A stretch of 64,000 nucleotides of DNA from Phocoena phocoena (GCF_963924675.1 NC_089223.1:5344881-5408880), one strand, 5' to 3'. Numbered from the stretch's first letter, positions 11,801-24,517 are shown. Program-made: numbers and translations. Notes: generated from the letters alone by a model not told the origin.

Positions 11801-13211
11801 CTAGCATAAAAACAGACACACAGATCAATGGAACAGAACTGAGAGCCTAGAAATAAATCAGCACATATACAGACAATTAATTTAGGACAAAGGAGCAAAA
11901 AACATACAATGGAGAAATGAGAGTCTCTTCAATAAATGATGTTGGGTTAAGTGAACAGCCACATGCAAAAGAATGAGACTATACCACTATCTTACACCAT
12001 ACACAAGAATTAACTCAAAATAGATGAAAGTTGTAAGTGTAAGACTGGAAACCATAAAACTCCCAGAAGAAAACATAGGCAGTACACTCTTTGACATAAG
12101 TCTTAGGAACATTTTTTTGGATCTGTCTCCTCAGGCAAAGGAAATAAAAGCAAAAACAAACAAACAAGACCTAATCAAACTTAAAACATTTTGCACAGTG
12201 AAGTAAACCATCAACAAAATGAAAAGATAACCCACTAAATGAGAGAAAATAATTACAAATGATATGTCTGATAAGGGGTTAATATCCAACATATATAAAG
12301 AGCTCATACAACACAATATCAAAAAACAAACAACTAGATTTTAAAATGGACAGAGGATCTGAATAGACAATTTTCCAAAGAAGACATATAGATGACCAAC
12401 AGGCACATGAAAAGATGCTCAACATCACTAATCCTCAGAGAAATGCAAATCAAAACCGCAATGAGATATCACCTCACACCAGTCAGAATGACTATTATCA
12501 AAAAGACTAGAAATAACAAATATTGGCCAGGATGTGGAGGAAAGAGAACCCTCGTACACTGTTGGTGGGAATGTCAATTATGCAGCCAACTGTTTAAAAC
12601 AGTATGGAGATTCCTCAAAAAAATTAAGAATATAATTACCATAGGACCCAGCTACTCTACTTCTGAATATTTAACTGATGAACATGAAAACACTAATTTG
12701 AAAATATATATGCACTCCCATGTTCATTGCATCATTATTTACAATAGCCAAGGTATGGAAACCACCTAAGTGTCCATCAATGGATAAGTGAATAAAGAAG
12801 ATGTGATATATCTTGTGATGTTATATAGATATAGATATACATTATATATATATAATTGATTCCTATTCACCCATAAAAAGAATGAGATCCTGCCATTGTG
12901 ATAACATGGATGGACCTAGAGCATATTATGCTAAGTGAAGTAAGTCAGATGGAGAAAGACCATATGATTTCACTCATATGTGAAATCTAAAAACAAAACA
13001 AATAAACACACAAAATAAAGCAAACTCATAGATACAGAGATCAGATTAGTGGTTACCAGAGTTGAAGGGGGTTGGGGGTGGGCAAAATGAGAGAAGGGAT
13101 CAAATGTATGGTGATGGGTGGCAGCTAGACTTGTGATGGTGATCACATTGTGATGTATACAGATGTGAAATCATAATGCTGTTCACCTGAAAGTTATATA
13201 GTAAAAAAAGG
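8897..13211 (+). mobile_element. Decayed mid-age L1 (L1MA/L1MB-like), about 4.3 kb
   Basis: Starts in the inter-ORF region before ORF2 and runs to an old-type 3' UTR ('agtggttaccagagttgaaggggg...gatggtgatcacattgtgatgtatac...acctgaaagttatatag'). No ORF1 is seen. It has an 18-A run at about 9284 and an AT microsatellite at 9725-9748. Its 3' UTR is unrelated to that of the young cetartiodactyl copies, so it is an older lineage. Confidence 0.85.
9187..12960 (+). pseudogene. L1 ORF2 (endonuclease-reverse transcriptase), decayed
   Basis: ORF2p nicks target DNA and reverse-transcribes L1 RNA. The start codon MAINTYLPIVTLNVNG at 9187 is recognisable but a stop follows within 20 codons. Endonuclease landmarks are eroded: QETH reads QEIH near 9331 and GDFN reads GNFN near 9628. 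PGPDGF of the RT fingers survives near 10613. The catalytic YxDD-type box reads FSDD near 11251 instead of FADD. A deletion near 10775-10795 removes the conserved segment before ILNKILA. Many frameshifts and stops follow. The protein cannot be made. Confidence 0.85.
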
Positions 13212-13272
13212 AAAGGAACAGAAAGGAAAGGAAAGGAAAGGAAAGGAAAAGAAAGGAAAGGAAAGGAAAGGA
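13209..13272. repeat. (GGAAA)n microsatellite at L1 tail
   Basis: About a dozen GGAAA/GAAAG pentamers with one or two interruptions directly follow the old L1 3' end, so it probably grew from the L1 A-rich tail. Confidence 0.9.
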
Positions 13273-15017
13273 ATCTAAAGAAAAAATCCTCCTGTGGCTA
13301 AATGCTTCCTAGGCAATAACCTAGTTTCCCTACACTCAGTCTCTAAGTTAAATTCTCATAGTTATCCTTCTCATGAGCAAGAAATTCACACCTTTCTGGA
13401 CCACACAGAAGATTTAAAAAATTATTTTCCTTAATCATTCACTTACTAAGTTATTCATTCCAAATATTTTTTAGAACTTGCTAAGTGCATAAAGAATAAA
13501 TGTGAAGCAGAGGAAGAAAAGCAGGTAAATAATAATTATGCAGCATGCCAAGAACTGTATTAGAGAAATGGGCAAACTGATATGAAGTGTTCTTTTTCTT
13601 AAGCTGCTGATGTGTCTCTGAGGTATCATTAAGAGAAGCTGTAGAAGGGATGATGGTGATTAGTCATGTTGTTTATCTCTGTTTCTGAAGGATTTTGTCA
13701 TTGCATCATTTACTATTCATCAACTTTATTTCTATTCTCTTCCTTTAGTACTATACTCATAAGCTTAATGGATAATTAATTCCTGTACTTGTGTACTTGA
13801 GCCAAAGCAACATGCTGTTCTTTAGCTTTTACCCTCAGAGCTCTTCAGGGGCATTTTTAGATCACTAAATAATTCATTGCATAATTCCTCTCTTTGGTTT
13901 TGCTCTTTGAACTGAGACACATAGTGATCTATGTATTTCTTCTCTCCTCCCCTTGTACAGCAAGGAGTCACTTATTTTCCTAAGACAAAACATTTTATTT
14001 GGAATAAAATCCTATATCCTCTTACTTGGCCCTTTAAGTCATAAATTGTAGCATACTAGTGACTCTGAAAATGATTGCTGGCATATATATTTTGCATATT
14101 TTTTTCAAATTACAAAAAGATAGAGAACAAATTTCTTTCCCCACTTTTTTTTTTTTGGTATATGCAAATGGGATCCTGGGGACTTGCACTGAACAAACCT
14201 TAAAAGGACATTTATTTCATTTAACTAAGAGCTTGTCAGGGAATTCAATCCTACAAATCATAAGACCAAAGTGATTGATGAGTTGCTAAAAGCGTTGTCA
14301 CTTTCACTAGAAAATGCTTAAGTTTCTATTTCCTATAGTCTAGATATGAAAATGTAACTCAGATAGAATCGACACTGACACTGAAGGATAAGTCAAAAAA
14401 AATAGAAAAGAAAAGAAAATCTCCTGAGAGTTTGATTGATATGTGAGTTTGTAACCCAATGAACTAAGAAAGAGAGATAAATAGCTTGCATTGTTCTCCA
14501 AAAATCAGTCACTAGATTTCACTATTTTCTAAAAGGAATGGAAAGGGCAAACCCACCAACAGGAATTCTTACTTCAGTGTAAAGTAAATGATAGAAGCAA
14601 TTTCTCTTAAATGTTGGTAGAGAACATCTGATTATAGGGAGAAAGACTAAAATTGATTCAAGGGTGCAAGAGAGCAGGATTGTATTACACTGAGCCATGT
14701 TGATGTAATTATGTCATTCCTTTTCCCATCTAGATTGCTACATCAATACAAAGAATGGGAGCTTCGTGAAAAATCTATAGGAGTGTGAAATCAAGATAAA
14801 ATAATAGCATTATAAATGTGGATCTTTAATTCCACAGAATTGTAATATATTACTGAAAGCTCTTTTTCAATCAAATCAGACATTACAGACCCTTTCAGAC
14901 CAAACACCTCATTTTACAGGGAAAAAAGGAAAAAAGCTAGTAATGATTATGATGATATTAACCAAAATTATTAAAGGATGGTTAACCAAAAATAAGTATT
15001 AGTGTTATACTGTAATT
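13273..15017. other. AT-rich unique DNA, no gene seen
   Basis: No repeat or exon signature stands out. A stretch near 13436-13500 vaguely recalls an L2/MIR end. The frame at 14059-14274 has no recognisable product. Confidence 0.5.
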
Positions 15018-15374
15018 AAAAAGTATTGCAGGGCTTCCCTGGTGGCGCAGTGGTTAAGAATCCACCTGCCAATGCAGGGGACATGGGTTCAAGCCCTGGT
15101 CCAGGAAGATCCCACACGCCACGGAGCAACTAAGCCCGTGTGCCACAACTACTGAGCCTGAGCTCTAGAGCCTGGGTGCCACTACTAAAGCCCTCGTGCC
15201 TAGAGCCTGTGCTCCACAACAAGAGAAGCCACCACAATGAGAAGTCCGCACACTGCAATGAAGAGTAGCCCCAGATCCCTGCAACTAGAGAGAGTCCACG
15301 TGCAGCAATGAAGACCAAACACAGCCAAAATAAATAAATAAAATAAATAAATTTATTTTTAAAAATGTATTACA
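15018..15374 (+). mobile_element. CHR SINE (long form) with TSD
   Basis: Head GGGCTTCCCTGGTGGCGCAG at 15031, long-form body with repeated 'ccacaactactgagcc' and 'gaagagtagcccc' segments, and an AAATAAATAA-type tail ending near 15360. Imperfect TSD: AAAAAGTATTGCA (15018-15030) and AAAAATGTATTACA (15361-15374). TSD divergence shows it is older than the short-form copies. Confidence 0.93.
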
Positions 15375-16225
15375 ATAATAAGTATTTCCCACATATTCTT
15401 CTGGCAACTATTGGCTGATTAGAGTCTCTCAAAATATTAGGGAATTCTAATAGCATTAATTAGATTTTTAACAAATTTTTACAATGCAAATTTCCATGAA
15501 CAAAAATATTTTATAAATATAAGAGGCAAAAGACGTAAGAATATTTTTCCAATATTTCACTGCTAATAAATGTGATTTATATTATAGTGAGATATTTGCC
15601 ATCTATAAAATCACTTTGCCAATGTTGTAAAAGTTACTAGGAGACCACTCTAAAGCTATCTTTGGAGGAATGTAGCATGATAGCAACATGACTCTACCTG
15701 ATATTTGGTCTATTTTAAAGCCCCAGTGTTGCTGTGAAATTTTATGCACACTATAATAAAAGCAAACAGAGTAGCAGAGAAGTAATATACAATTGTCACA
15801 GGTGGGGTTCCAAGAAGCAAACTCTGAAGTGTTTTTGTGTATATGCAGTGTTCATGTGTATTACCATGTAGGTTGTACTCTCAGGATCAACTCTTGGGGT
15901 GGGAAGAAAATAGTATTTGCAGAGGGAGTAGTTTTGCTGAGGTGCAGTCATATAAAGGGACACCATGAAGTTGGAAGCTGGGATGACCTTGAGAGGTTTC
16001 CTCAACTGAAACAAAGGCATTGAGATTTTATAACCCACTCCCTAGCCCCGGCCTCCATATCAATCCCAGTTTGGATGCAGGCTGCCCCAAGGAAGGGGTG
16101 TCATCATGGCCCAGTGACGGGAAAGGCAACGAATTGCGAATGTTAGCAGGCATCCTTCTCCACAGCTGGGAGAATAGGCTTTACAGTTCTGAGGTGGGAG
16201 CTGGACAGGGTGCCACAGAATGCAA
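15375..16225. other. Unclassified DNA left of the Tigger2-like element
   Basis: 15790-16225 is GC-richer and has the look of an old repeat ('gagaggtttcctcaactgaaac', 'gataacccactccc'-like text), but I cannot classify it. The sequence seems to resume right of the DNA transposon at 17226. Short frames on both strands at 15793-16038 overlap and are unlikely to be coding. Confidence 0.4.
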
Positions 16226-17225
16226 CATGGTAATCCCCCTGATCCGAGGTTTCACTTTCCACAATTTTAGTTACCCATGGTCAAATGGGGTCTGAAAATA
16301 TTAAAAGGAAAATTCCATAAATAAACAATTCATAAGTTTGAAGTTGTGCACAATTCTTTTCTTTTTTTAAATAAATTTATTTTTATTATTATTTTTTTAT
16401 TTTTGGCTGCATTGTGTCTTTGTTGCTGTGCGCAGGCTTTCTCTAGCTGTGGCGAGCGGGGCCTACTCTTGGTTGCGGTGCGCGGGCTTCTCATTGCAGT
16501 GGCTTCTCTTGTTGCGGAGCACGGGCTCTAGGTGTGTGGGCTTCAGTAGTTGTGGCTCGCGGGCTCTAGAGAGCAGGCTCAGTAGTTGTGGCGCACGGGC
16601 TTAGTTGCTCCACGGCATGTGGGATCTTCCCAGACCAGGGCTTGAACCCGTGTCCCCTGCATTGGCAGGAGGATTCTTAACCACTGCGCCACCAAAGAAG
16701 CCCAGTTGTGCACAATTCTGAGCAACGTGATGGAATCTCAAGTCATCCAGCTCCATGCCAATGGGAAACCAGGGACATCACATCATCTGGTCCTGACATC
16801 CAACCGTCAACGTTGTCATGGCTCCATCCAGGATCACCCAAAGCAGATGATCTCCTTCCAATATAGCCTCAGAAGGTCAATAGCAGTAGACTACCCATAT
16901 CACAATGCTTACATCAATCACCTCACTTCATCTCATCACTTAGGCATTTTACCATCTCACATCATCACAAGAAGGGTGAGTACAGTATAATACAGTATTT
17001 TAAGAGAGAGAGAACATTCACATAACTTTTACTGTAGTATTTTGTTATAATTATTCTATTTGATTATTGTTAATCTCTTACTGTGCCTAATTTATAAATT
17101 AAAGTTTATCATAGTTATATATGCATAGAAAAAAACAGCATATATAGGGTTTGGTTCTATCCATGGTTTCAGGCATCCACTGGGGGTCTTGGAACGTATC
17201 CCCTGTGGATAAGGGGGGACTATGG
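16226..17225. mobile_element. Tigger2/MER28-like DNA transposon, split by a SINE
   Basis: Terminal inverted repeats are visible: 'taatccccctgatccgagg' on the left and 'ctgtggataaggggggacta' on the right. Internal text ('gtttcactttccac', 'aaataaacaattcataag', 'cattttaccatctcacatcatcacaag', 'gtttcaggcatccactggg') matches the nonautonomous Tigger2 family as I know it. Without the 362-bp SINE insert it is about 640 bp. No transposase frame remains. Confidence 0.8.
16342..16719 (-). mobile_element. CHR SINE (long form) with 16-bp TSD
   Basis: Antisense copy with perfect TSD AGTTGTGCACAATTCT at 16342-16357 and 16704-16719. It inserted into the Tigger2-like element, so it postdates it. The SINE head ends 'gcgccaccaaagaagccc', with minor changes from the usual 'accagggaagccc'. 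Confidence 0.95.
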
Positions 17226-20200
17226 TACTGTCTATCTTTTGGCCGCATCAAGCACAACAGCTGAAATTGGGACCACCACTCTTTTTCAATAGTTCAGTGT
17301 CATCTTCCCTGATCCACCTGGTTTTTCAGGGCCAGAAACATGAATTAATTGAAGATGTGATGGGGCTGCCTCCCCTGCTGCTTCTGGGTCTTTAAGGGAT
17401 TAATCTCTGCCACTGCCCTCTAAATGTGACATTGTTCTGGGTATACTAACTTGGCTGTCTGTGTGGAAGAGGGAAGGAGGTGTAATTCTAAAGATTTCAG
17501 TATAATATTTTAATTCAAAATCCATTATATTACCAAACAAGAAATCAATGGTAGTGACATTATGGTCCACTACAAAAAGTCCCCATTCCAATTACACATT
17601 CTGAGACAAGGAAATGACCACTGGATGTATCCATGGACCCAGTGACAGGGGATCGACAGTGAACTGGACCTCATATGACTCCACTATAAGAAAGAGCCCA
17701 AAATGATGATTCATATCTCTGGCATCAGTGGTCGTTCAGACTCTTAAACCAATAATACTAAAAACTGTAAGTCATTCTCTCTTCTCAAGTATATGGCTTC
17801 AAGTGCAAATAGACATTATCCTTTTGGGGAAAAAGAGGAATCATTACTCGGTACTGTGGGTTCCTTCCCCCAAGTAATCTGGGAGGAAGTTAGCAATTTA
17901 TGGTATGAAAACCAACTCGGGTACAAAACTTAAGCAACAAGTCATGATATCTTAATTGGGAGGCCTACACACAATCTCCTGGTCATCCATCATTGATCTT
18001 TTCTGGTTAAGTAGATGGAGAGATATTCTTCTTGGCTGACAGACGATCTATCTGGTCCCTAGAGGTACCATGTACTATCAATTACCTCCAGAGCTCTCTG
18101 TGGGTCAGGCCTCCCTGGCTACCACTGTGACCTCACCATTCATTGTGATAATTGTACCTGCCTGGCTTCTACCTGCCTCTATTATTTCAGAATCCTACCC
18201 ATGAACCTACTTCAGTGATACCATCAGCCCTGGTTTACAGATGATGGCTACAGCCCAGTTTCTCAATGATACTGATACCCCTCATCATGCCATTCCTTTT
18301 GTGAGGGAAGCAGAATGTCCTCAGGTCTTCCCCCAGAAACCCCCAGAGGGTCTCTAGCCCCCTGTAACATACCCACTTTGACATGTGCACTTATCTAAGC
18401 TTCTTGCCCTTTCTTTCTTATTGCCTCCATGGCCATTCTCACATTGTTACTTTATTTGGTGTGGGCTAACACTTTCTCCAAGCTTCAAGGTGCATTCCAG
18501 AAACACGTCAGCATCATCTCTTGCCCAGTTTGTTAAGTTCTGTATCCCAGAAAAAAATGTTCCCATATTGATAAATTTCTTTATGTTCCATTGACTTTAA
18601 CCCAAGACATCAGAGTCCATTCCAAATGTCCTCTCCCTGTTCCTGGTAATACTTGGTGAATATGTCCCAAGTCTCCTCTTTTTCCCTCTAACCAAACCCA
18701 GCACATTGCCAGTCAGATGACATAGTGACTCAGCCATAGGTACTGGCCTGGTGTCCAGGAGGGAGATGGGGAAGATCCTGAGAACGTCACAAAGTAACTT
18801 AGGGGCATTGCCTTCTGCCTCATCTCCAAGGAAAGTAGAGGAAGCATTTGCCTTTAACAGAGAGGAGTGGGCTGTGTCCTCAGCCTCAAAGTTTCAGAAG
18901 AAGCTCAGATTGTCCCATCCCATGTCTCAGGATCCCATTCTTTCCCAGCCTACCTAATTTGGAAATTTGACCCTATATGTAGCTGTGATATACTTTTACA
19001 AAGTCCTGTGCCTTGTCTCCAGCTGTCTCTGTCTCAGAGAGGCCTCTGTCTTCCACAGTCACCTTTTAATTGACAGCTAACTATTCTCAGCTTTTTACTG
19101 TCTCTCTCCAGAGAATCAATCACCCCTAGCAAATATCATCCAATTTAATTTTCCTTATGTTTGCTCTTTCTTCTATATTTTTAATGTGTCGGATACATAA
19201 GTCCCACTAACTTATATCCTGCAACTGGCACATCATCCCAAATTACCGCCAGTGAAAGTGTTAACAATTCCACCACCACCTTGTGCTCAGGGCTGTGCGT
19301 CGTCCACAAATACCCACCCTAATAACGTGATAGGGTCCTCACCCACTGACAGTGAGAAAGCTAGTGCGACAACTTCCCAATCTCATGACAGCCTCTGCTT
19401 TCCCAGACCACGCCTGGCACCAATGGCTGCAGGATGGGTCCCCAGGAAGCAGGGGGATGAGTGTGCAAGAAATTTCCTGCGGAATGAGCACTCTTGGAAT
19501 CTACAACTCTGGTGAAAGGAGAGGAAGCAGGAGTTCCCAGAAGAAGTGGGGCAGCTGTCTCAGCCATCTTTGCAGGGAGTGCAGGAGCTGAGGTGACTCC
19601 AGAAAATTCCCGATTGTGGTGAGGGCATTTCCACTCCACACCAACTTCCCTCTGGAAGGTTCTGGGACCTTAGTCAAGGCAGTTTTCTTCAGCAAAGGGC
19701 AAGTCCCAGAAAACACTGACAGCTAAAAGTAGCTGGGCTTTGGCAGTGCACCCTGCAGCTGGGGAAGAATCTTTCATCCTTGAAGGGAATCTGGGTTGTA
19801 CACAACAGCGTCCACTTCAGCCAGCACCAAAGTAGGGAATTCAGGAAAAGTAATTATATGATCAAGCCTTGCTGTTTACTACTTCTCACTGAAGATGCTT
19901 TGGGGAAAAATAAGTAATTAATTAAATTCAATACCTGCCTGTTTCTCTTGTATTTTCCATTGTTTTCTCTCCCGCCATCTTTGCCATGGTATCATCGTGT
20001 CATTGTCCGCACTCGGCACTACTGCTAGACTCATGTCCCTGAAGCACGGTTATATTTAGGTTCTCGTCCTCCACCAAGAGCCTCCCTTTCTCCCAAAGAA
20101 TCAATAAAATCCACCCTTTAGCACTTGCTCCAACCTAATTACAATTAACCTATCGACTCATACACAAGAAAACATCCTCTCAAACCACATGGTCTATATC

Positions 20201-20269
20201 ATTGTCCCCCTACCCCACCAAGCACCCAATCTGCATTGCCTCTTCCATGTTTTGTTCATACTGATCTAC
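17226..20269. other. 3-kb block without recognisable gene; likely very old repeat DNA
   Basis: Moderate GC, many scattered short frames, none long or family-like. On the minus strand the text 17230-19900 gives me a general impression of an old retroelement interior, but I find no protease, RT or integrase motif I can stand behind. The overlapping frames at 19252-19716 on both strands have no recognisable product. Confidence 0.35.
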
Positions 20270-20580
20270 CCTTTTGAAAATCCCTTCCTTCTCCTATTCA
20301 TCCTTCAAGATGACTCAGGACAAAATTCACATGGCATTTTAAGGGCAGGCAGTGGCCTCTCTTTCCTATGGATTTTGTCACCGGCTCTACCCTAATAATA
20401 CAGTACCCCTTTAGAAATTCTATACATGTAATCTCTCATCAACAATCATATCATTCTTCTGTTTTGTAGCTTACCTTTTCACAAAATTAAGCCTTTTCTC
20501 CCTGTTTAGAGCATAGATAATTTTAGGGCAAAAACTTTGATGTTGTGTGCCTGGGCTCAATAAACCCTAAATGAATGGAC
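20270..20580 (+). mobile_element. L2 LINE 3' end relic
   Basis: Diverged L2 landmarks in order: 'cctattcatccttcaagatgactcagg', 'ctgtttagagcatagat' in place of the usual 'gggcaggga' segment, and 'gcctgggctcaataaaccctaaatgaatgg'. Very old. Confidence 0.5.
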
Positions 20581-21541
20581 ATGGGAAAGCACCTGTCACA
20601 GGGCAAACACCTGTGCACTTGTTCCTTGAGAACGAAGCCCTCCAAGACTCAGTGTCTCCCAAACTTATGTTTTGTCCTGTCCTAGAAACTGTAGCACTTA
20701 ACATGATGTCAAATTACATTCCATTCCCACTAGGCCTATTCGTACCAACAGTAGATATTGGTGCATTTACCTTGTGAAAAAAGAAAATCATTCTTACATG
20801 TTAGAATTCATGCAGGTCCTTCTTTGTGTGAAAAAGAAAGTAAAGACTCACTTGGTACACATATAATAGCTATGAAAGCCTTTTGTAGCACTTTACCAGT
20901 TAGAGGTGCCAGGTGCAACATGCCAAGTGGTAAGTGATTAATCCAGTGAATAAAAGACAATCACCAAGCACTTAAGGCAGTGTGCCAGTGGGTTTTATGA
21001 TTATAGCTATTATTCACGTTGAGCACCAAAGTGCTTCAACATTAAGCATTCATATGGAAGAATTTTTCCCATTCTTGATTGCCAATAAAGTTTTGATTTT
21101 AATATTTTTTAAATGATTTTTTTCTAAATTTTTCAAGGATTGGAGCAATTGGGTGGATTGAAACCATATTTCACCATTCAATAGCATTCTTTAAGAGATG
21201 CTGAGATTTCTAATCACGTTATCCCAGACAAGCATGTTCAGAGGACCAGAATCTAGCACAGTGGATCTCAACTGGGGGAGGTTCTGCCCCCAGAGGACAT
21301 TGGTCAATGTCTGGTGACAATTTAGTTGTCACAGCTCTGACTGTGAGGGAAAAGGGCCAGGAATTCTCATGAAACCAAGCCACGTGTATTGAAAACTTTA
21401 TAGAAGAGGAAATACTAGAGTTATGAAATTAGAAAAGAAAAATCTTACGTCTTCGGTCTCAAAGTTCAGGAGAATAATTTTGCATACAAATGAAAAACGG
21501 GAAAGCAATGAAGCTGAATCCCATACAACGTTCATATTAAG
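20581..21541. other. Unique DNA with one MER20-like fragment
   Basis: 21259-21345 ('cagtggatctcaactggggg...ttctgcccccagaggacattggtcaatgtctgg...gttgtcaca') is a hAT-Charlie MER20-type fragment in sense orientation. The rest shows nothing recognisable. Confidence 0.6.
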
Positions 21542-21550
21542 AAATAAGAC

Positions 21551-23577
21551 GTAACTTTTGCATAGGATGGCGTTAGAGTAAGACGCGGAGATCACCTTCC
21601 TCCCCACAGATACACCAGAAATACATCTACACGTGGAACAACTCCTACAGAACCCCTACTGAATGCTGACAGAAGACCGCAGACCTCCCATAAGGCAAGA
21701 AACCCCCCACATAACCGGGTAGGGCAAAAGAAAAAAGAATAAACAGAGACAAAAGGATAGGGACGGGACTTGCACCAGTGGGAGGGAGCCGTGAAGGAGG
21801 AAAGGCCTCCACACACTAGGAAGCCCCTTCGTGGGCGGAGACTGCGGGTGGCGGAGGGGGGCAGCTTCGGAGCCGCGGGGGAGAGCACAGCAACAGGGGC
21901 GCGGAGGGCAAAGCGGGGCGATTCCCGCAGAGGATCAGGGCCGACCGGCACTCACCAGCCCGAGACGCTTGTCTGCTCACCCGCCGCCGGGGCGGGCGGG
22001 GCTGGGAGCTGAGGCTCGGGCTACGGTCGGAGCGCAGGGAGAGGACTGGGGTTGGCGGCATGAACACAGCCTTCAGGGGGGTTAGTGCACCACGGCTGGC
22101 CAGGAGGGAGTCCGGGGAAAAGTCTGGAGCTGCCGAAGAGGCAAGAGACTTTTTCTTACCTCTTTGTTTCCTGGTGCGCGAGGAGAGGGGATTCAGAGCG
22201 CTGCTTAAAGGAGCCCCAGAGACGGGCGCGAGCCGCGGCTAAAAGCGCGGACCCCAGAGACGGGCATGAGACGCTAGGGCTGCTGCTGCCGCCACCAAGA
22301 AGCCTGTGTGCGAGCACAGGTCACTGTCCACACCCCCCTTCCGGGGAGCCTGTGCAGCCCGCCACTGCCAGGGTCCCGGGATCCAGGGACAGCTTTCCCG
22401 GAAGAACGCACGGCGCGCCTCACGCTGGTGCAACGTCACGCCGCCTCTGCCGCCGCAGGCCCGCCCCGCACTCCGGGCCCCTCCCTCCCCCGCCGGCCTG
22501 AGTGAGCCAGAGCCCCCGAATCAGCTGCTCCTTTAACCCCGTCCTGTCTGAGCAAAGAACAGACGCCCTCAGGCGACCTACACGCAGAGGCGGGGCCAAA
22601 TCCAAAGCTGAGCCCTGGGAGCTGTGCGAACAAAGAAGAGAAAGGGAAATCTCTCCCAGCAGCCTCAGGAGCAGCGGATTAAAGCTCCACAATCAACTTG
22701 ATGTACCCTGCGTCTGTGGAATACCTAAATAGGCAATGAATCATCCCAAATTGAGGAGGTGGATTTTGAGAGCAAGATTTATGATTTTTTTCCCCTTTTC
22801 CTCTTTTTTTGAATGTGTATGTGGATGCTTCCACGTGAGATTTTGTCTGTATAGCTTTGCTTCCACCACTTGTCCTAGGGCTCTACCTGTCCGTTTATTT
22901 TCTTAATAATTATTTTTTTATTTTAATAACTTTATTATATTTTATCTTACTTTATTTTATTTTACTTTATCTTCTTTCTTACTTCTTTTCCTTCCTTCCC
23001 TCCTTCCTTCCTTCCTCCCTCCCTCCTTTCTTTCTACTTCTACTAATTTTTTCTTTCTACTCTTTCTCCCTTTTATTCTGAGCCGTGTGGATGAAAGGCT
23101 CTTGGTGCAGCAGCCAGGAGTCAGTGCTGTGCCTCTGAGGTGGGAGAGCCAACTTCAGGACACTGGTCCACAAGATACCTCCCAGCGCCACATAATATCA
23201 AACTGCAAAAATCTCCCAGAGATCTCCATCTCAACACCAGCACCCAGCTTCACTCAACGACCAGCAAGCTACAGTGCTGGACATCCTATGCCAAACAACT
23301 AGCAAGACAGGAACACAACCCCACCCATTAGCAGAGAGGCTGCCTAAAATCATAAGTCCACAGACACCCCAAAACACACCACCAGATGTGGACCTGCCCA
23401 CCAGAAAGACAGGATCCAGCCTCATCTATGAGAACACAGGCACTAGTCCCCTCCACCAGGAAGACTACACAACCCACTGAACCAACCTTAGCCACTGGGG
23501 ACAGACACCAAAAACAACAGGAACTACGAACCTGCAGCCTGAAAAAAGGAAACCCCAAACACAGTAAGGTAAGCAAA
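21551..23577 (+). promoter_or_regulatory. L1 5' UTR with CpG-rich internal promoter region
   Basis: In L1s the 5' UTR holds an internal RNA polymerase II promoter. Here 21780-22560 is strikingly GC- and CpG-rich against an AT-rich background, then a pyrimidine-rich stretch (22900-23070, TTTTA, CTTT and CCTT units) precedes ORF1. Numerous overlapping 60-138 codon frames arise only because CpG-rich DNA lacks stops. One minus-strand frame of 119 codons (21592-21951) is in the position of an antisense ORF. Promoter activity is inferred from element structure, not shown. Confidence 0.75.
22900..23075. repeat. Pyrimidine-rich simple repeat in L1 5' UTR
   Basis: TTTTA-type units grade into CCTT/CCCT units on the + strand. 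The 74-codon frame across it is low complexity. Confidence 0.85.
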
Positions 23578-24459
23578 ATGGGAAGACAGAAAAACACACA
23601 GCAGATGAAGTAGCAAGATAAAAACCCACCAGACCTAACAAATGAAGAGGAAATAGGCAGTCTACCTGAAAAAGAATTCAGAATAATGATAGTAAAGATG
23701 ATCCAAAATCTTGTAAATAGAATAGACAAAATGCAAGGTATGTTTCACAAGGACCTAGAAGAACTAAAGATGAAACAAACAACGATGAACAACACAATAA
23801 ATGAAATGAAAAGTACTCTAGATGGCATCAATAGCAGAATAACTGAGGCAGAAGAACGGATAAGTGACCTGGAAGATAAAATAGTGGAAATAACTACTGC
23901 AGAGCAGAATAAAGAATGAAAAGAACTGAGGACAGTCTCAGAGACCTCTGGGACATTAAACACAGCAGCTTTCGAATTATAGGGGTTCCAGAAGAAGAAG
24001 AGAAAAAGAAAGGGACTGAGAAAATATTTGAAAAGATTATAGTTGAAAACTTCCCTAATATGGAAAAGGAAATAGTTAATGAAGTCCAGGTAGCACAGAG
24101 AGTGCCATACAGGATAAATCCAAGGAGAAATACACCAGGACACATATCAATCAAACTGTCAAAAATTAAATACAAAGAAAACATTAAAAGCAGCAAGGGA
24201 AAAACAACAAATAACACACAAGGGAATCCCCATAAGGTTAACAGCTGATCTTTCAGCGGAAACTCTGCAAGCCAGAAGGGATTGGCAGGACATATTTAAA
24301 GTGATGAAGGAGAAGAACCTGCAACCAAGATAACCCTACCCAGCAAGGATCTCATTCAGATTTGATGGAGAAATTAAAACCTTTACAGACAAGCAAAAGC
24401 TGAGAGAGTTCAACACCACCAAACAAGCTCTACAACAACTGCTAAAGGAACTTCTCTAG
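23578..24459 (+). pseudogene. L1 ORF1 (RNA-binding chaperone), broken
   Basis: ORF1p coats L1 RNA as a trimer through an N-terminal coiled coil, followed by RRM and C-terminal domains. The start MGRQKNTQQMK at 23578 is followed by a TAG stop at 23611. The frame then continues as EEEIGSLPEKEFRIMIVKM and a heptad-rich coiled coil (about 23686-23915; INSRITEAEERISDLEDKI visible). A frameshift at about 23916 moves to another frame (IIGVPEEEEKKK, RVPYRINPRRNTPGH, the RRM/CTD part). A further frameshift near 24200 precedes the C-terminus (TADLSAETLQARR-like) ending in TAG at 24457. At least three lesions. Confidence 0.92.
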
Positions 24460-24517
24460 GCAAGAAACACAAAAGAAGGAAAAGACCTACAATAGCGAAC
24501 CCAAAACAATTAAGAAA

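Noticed and set aside
22085..22501. 138-codon frame and several overlapping frames in CpG-rich DNA
   Set aside because: They lie in the L1 5' UTR, overlap each other on both strands, and are explained by low stop density in GC-rich sequence.
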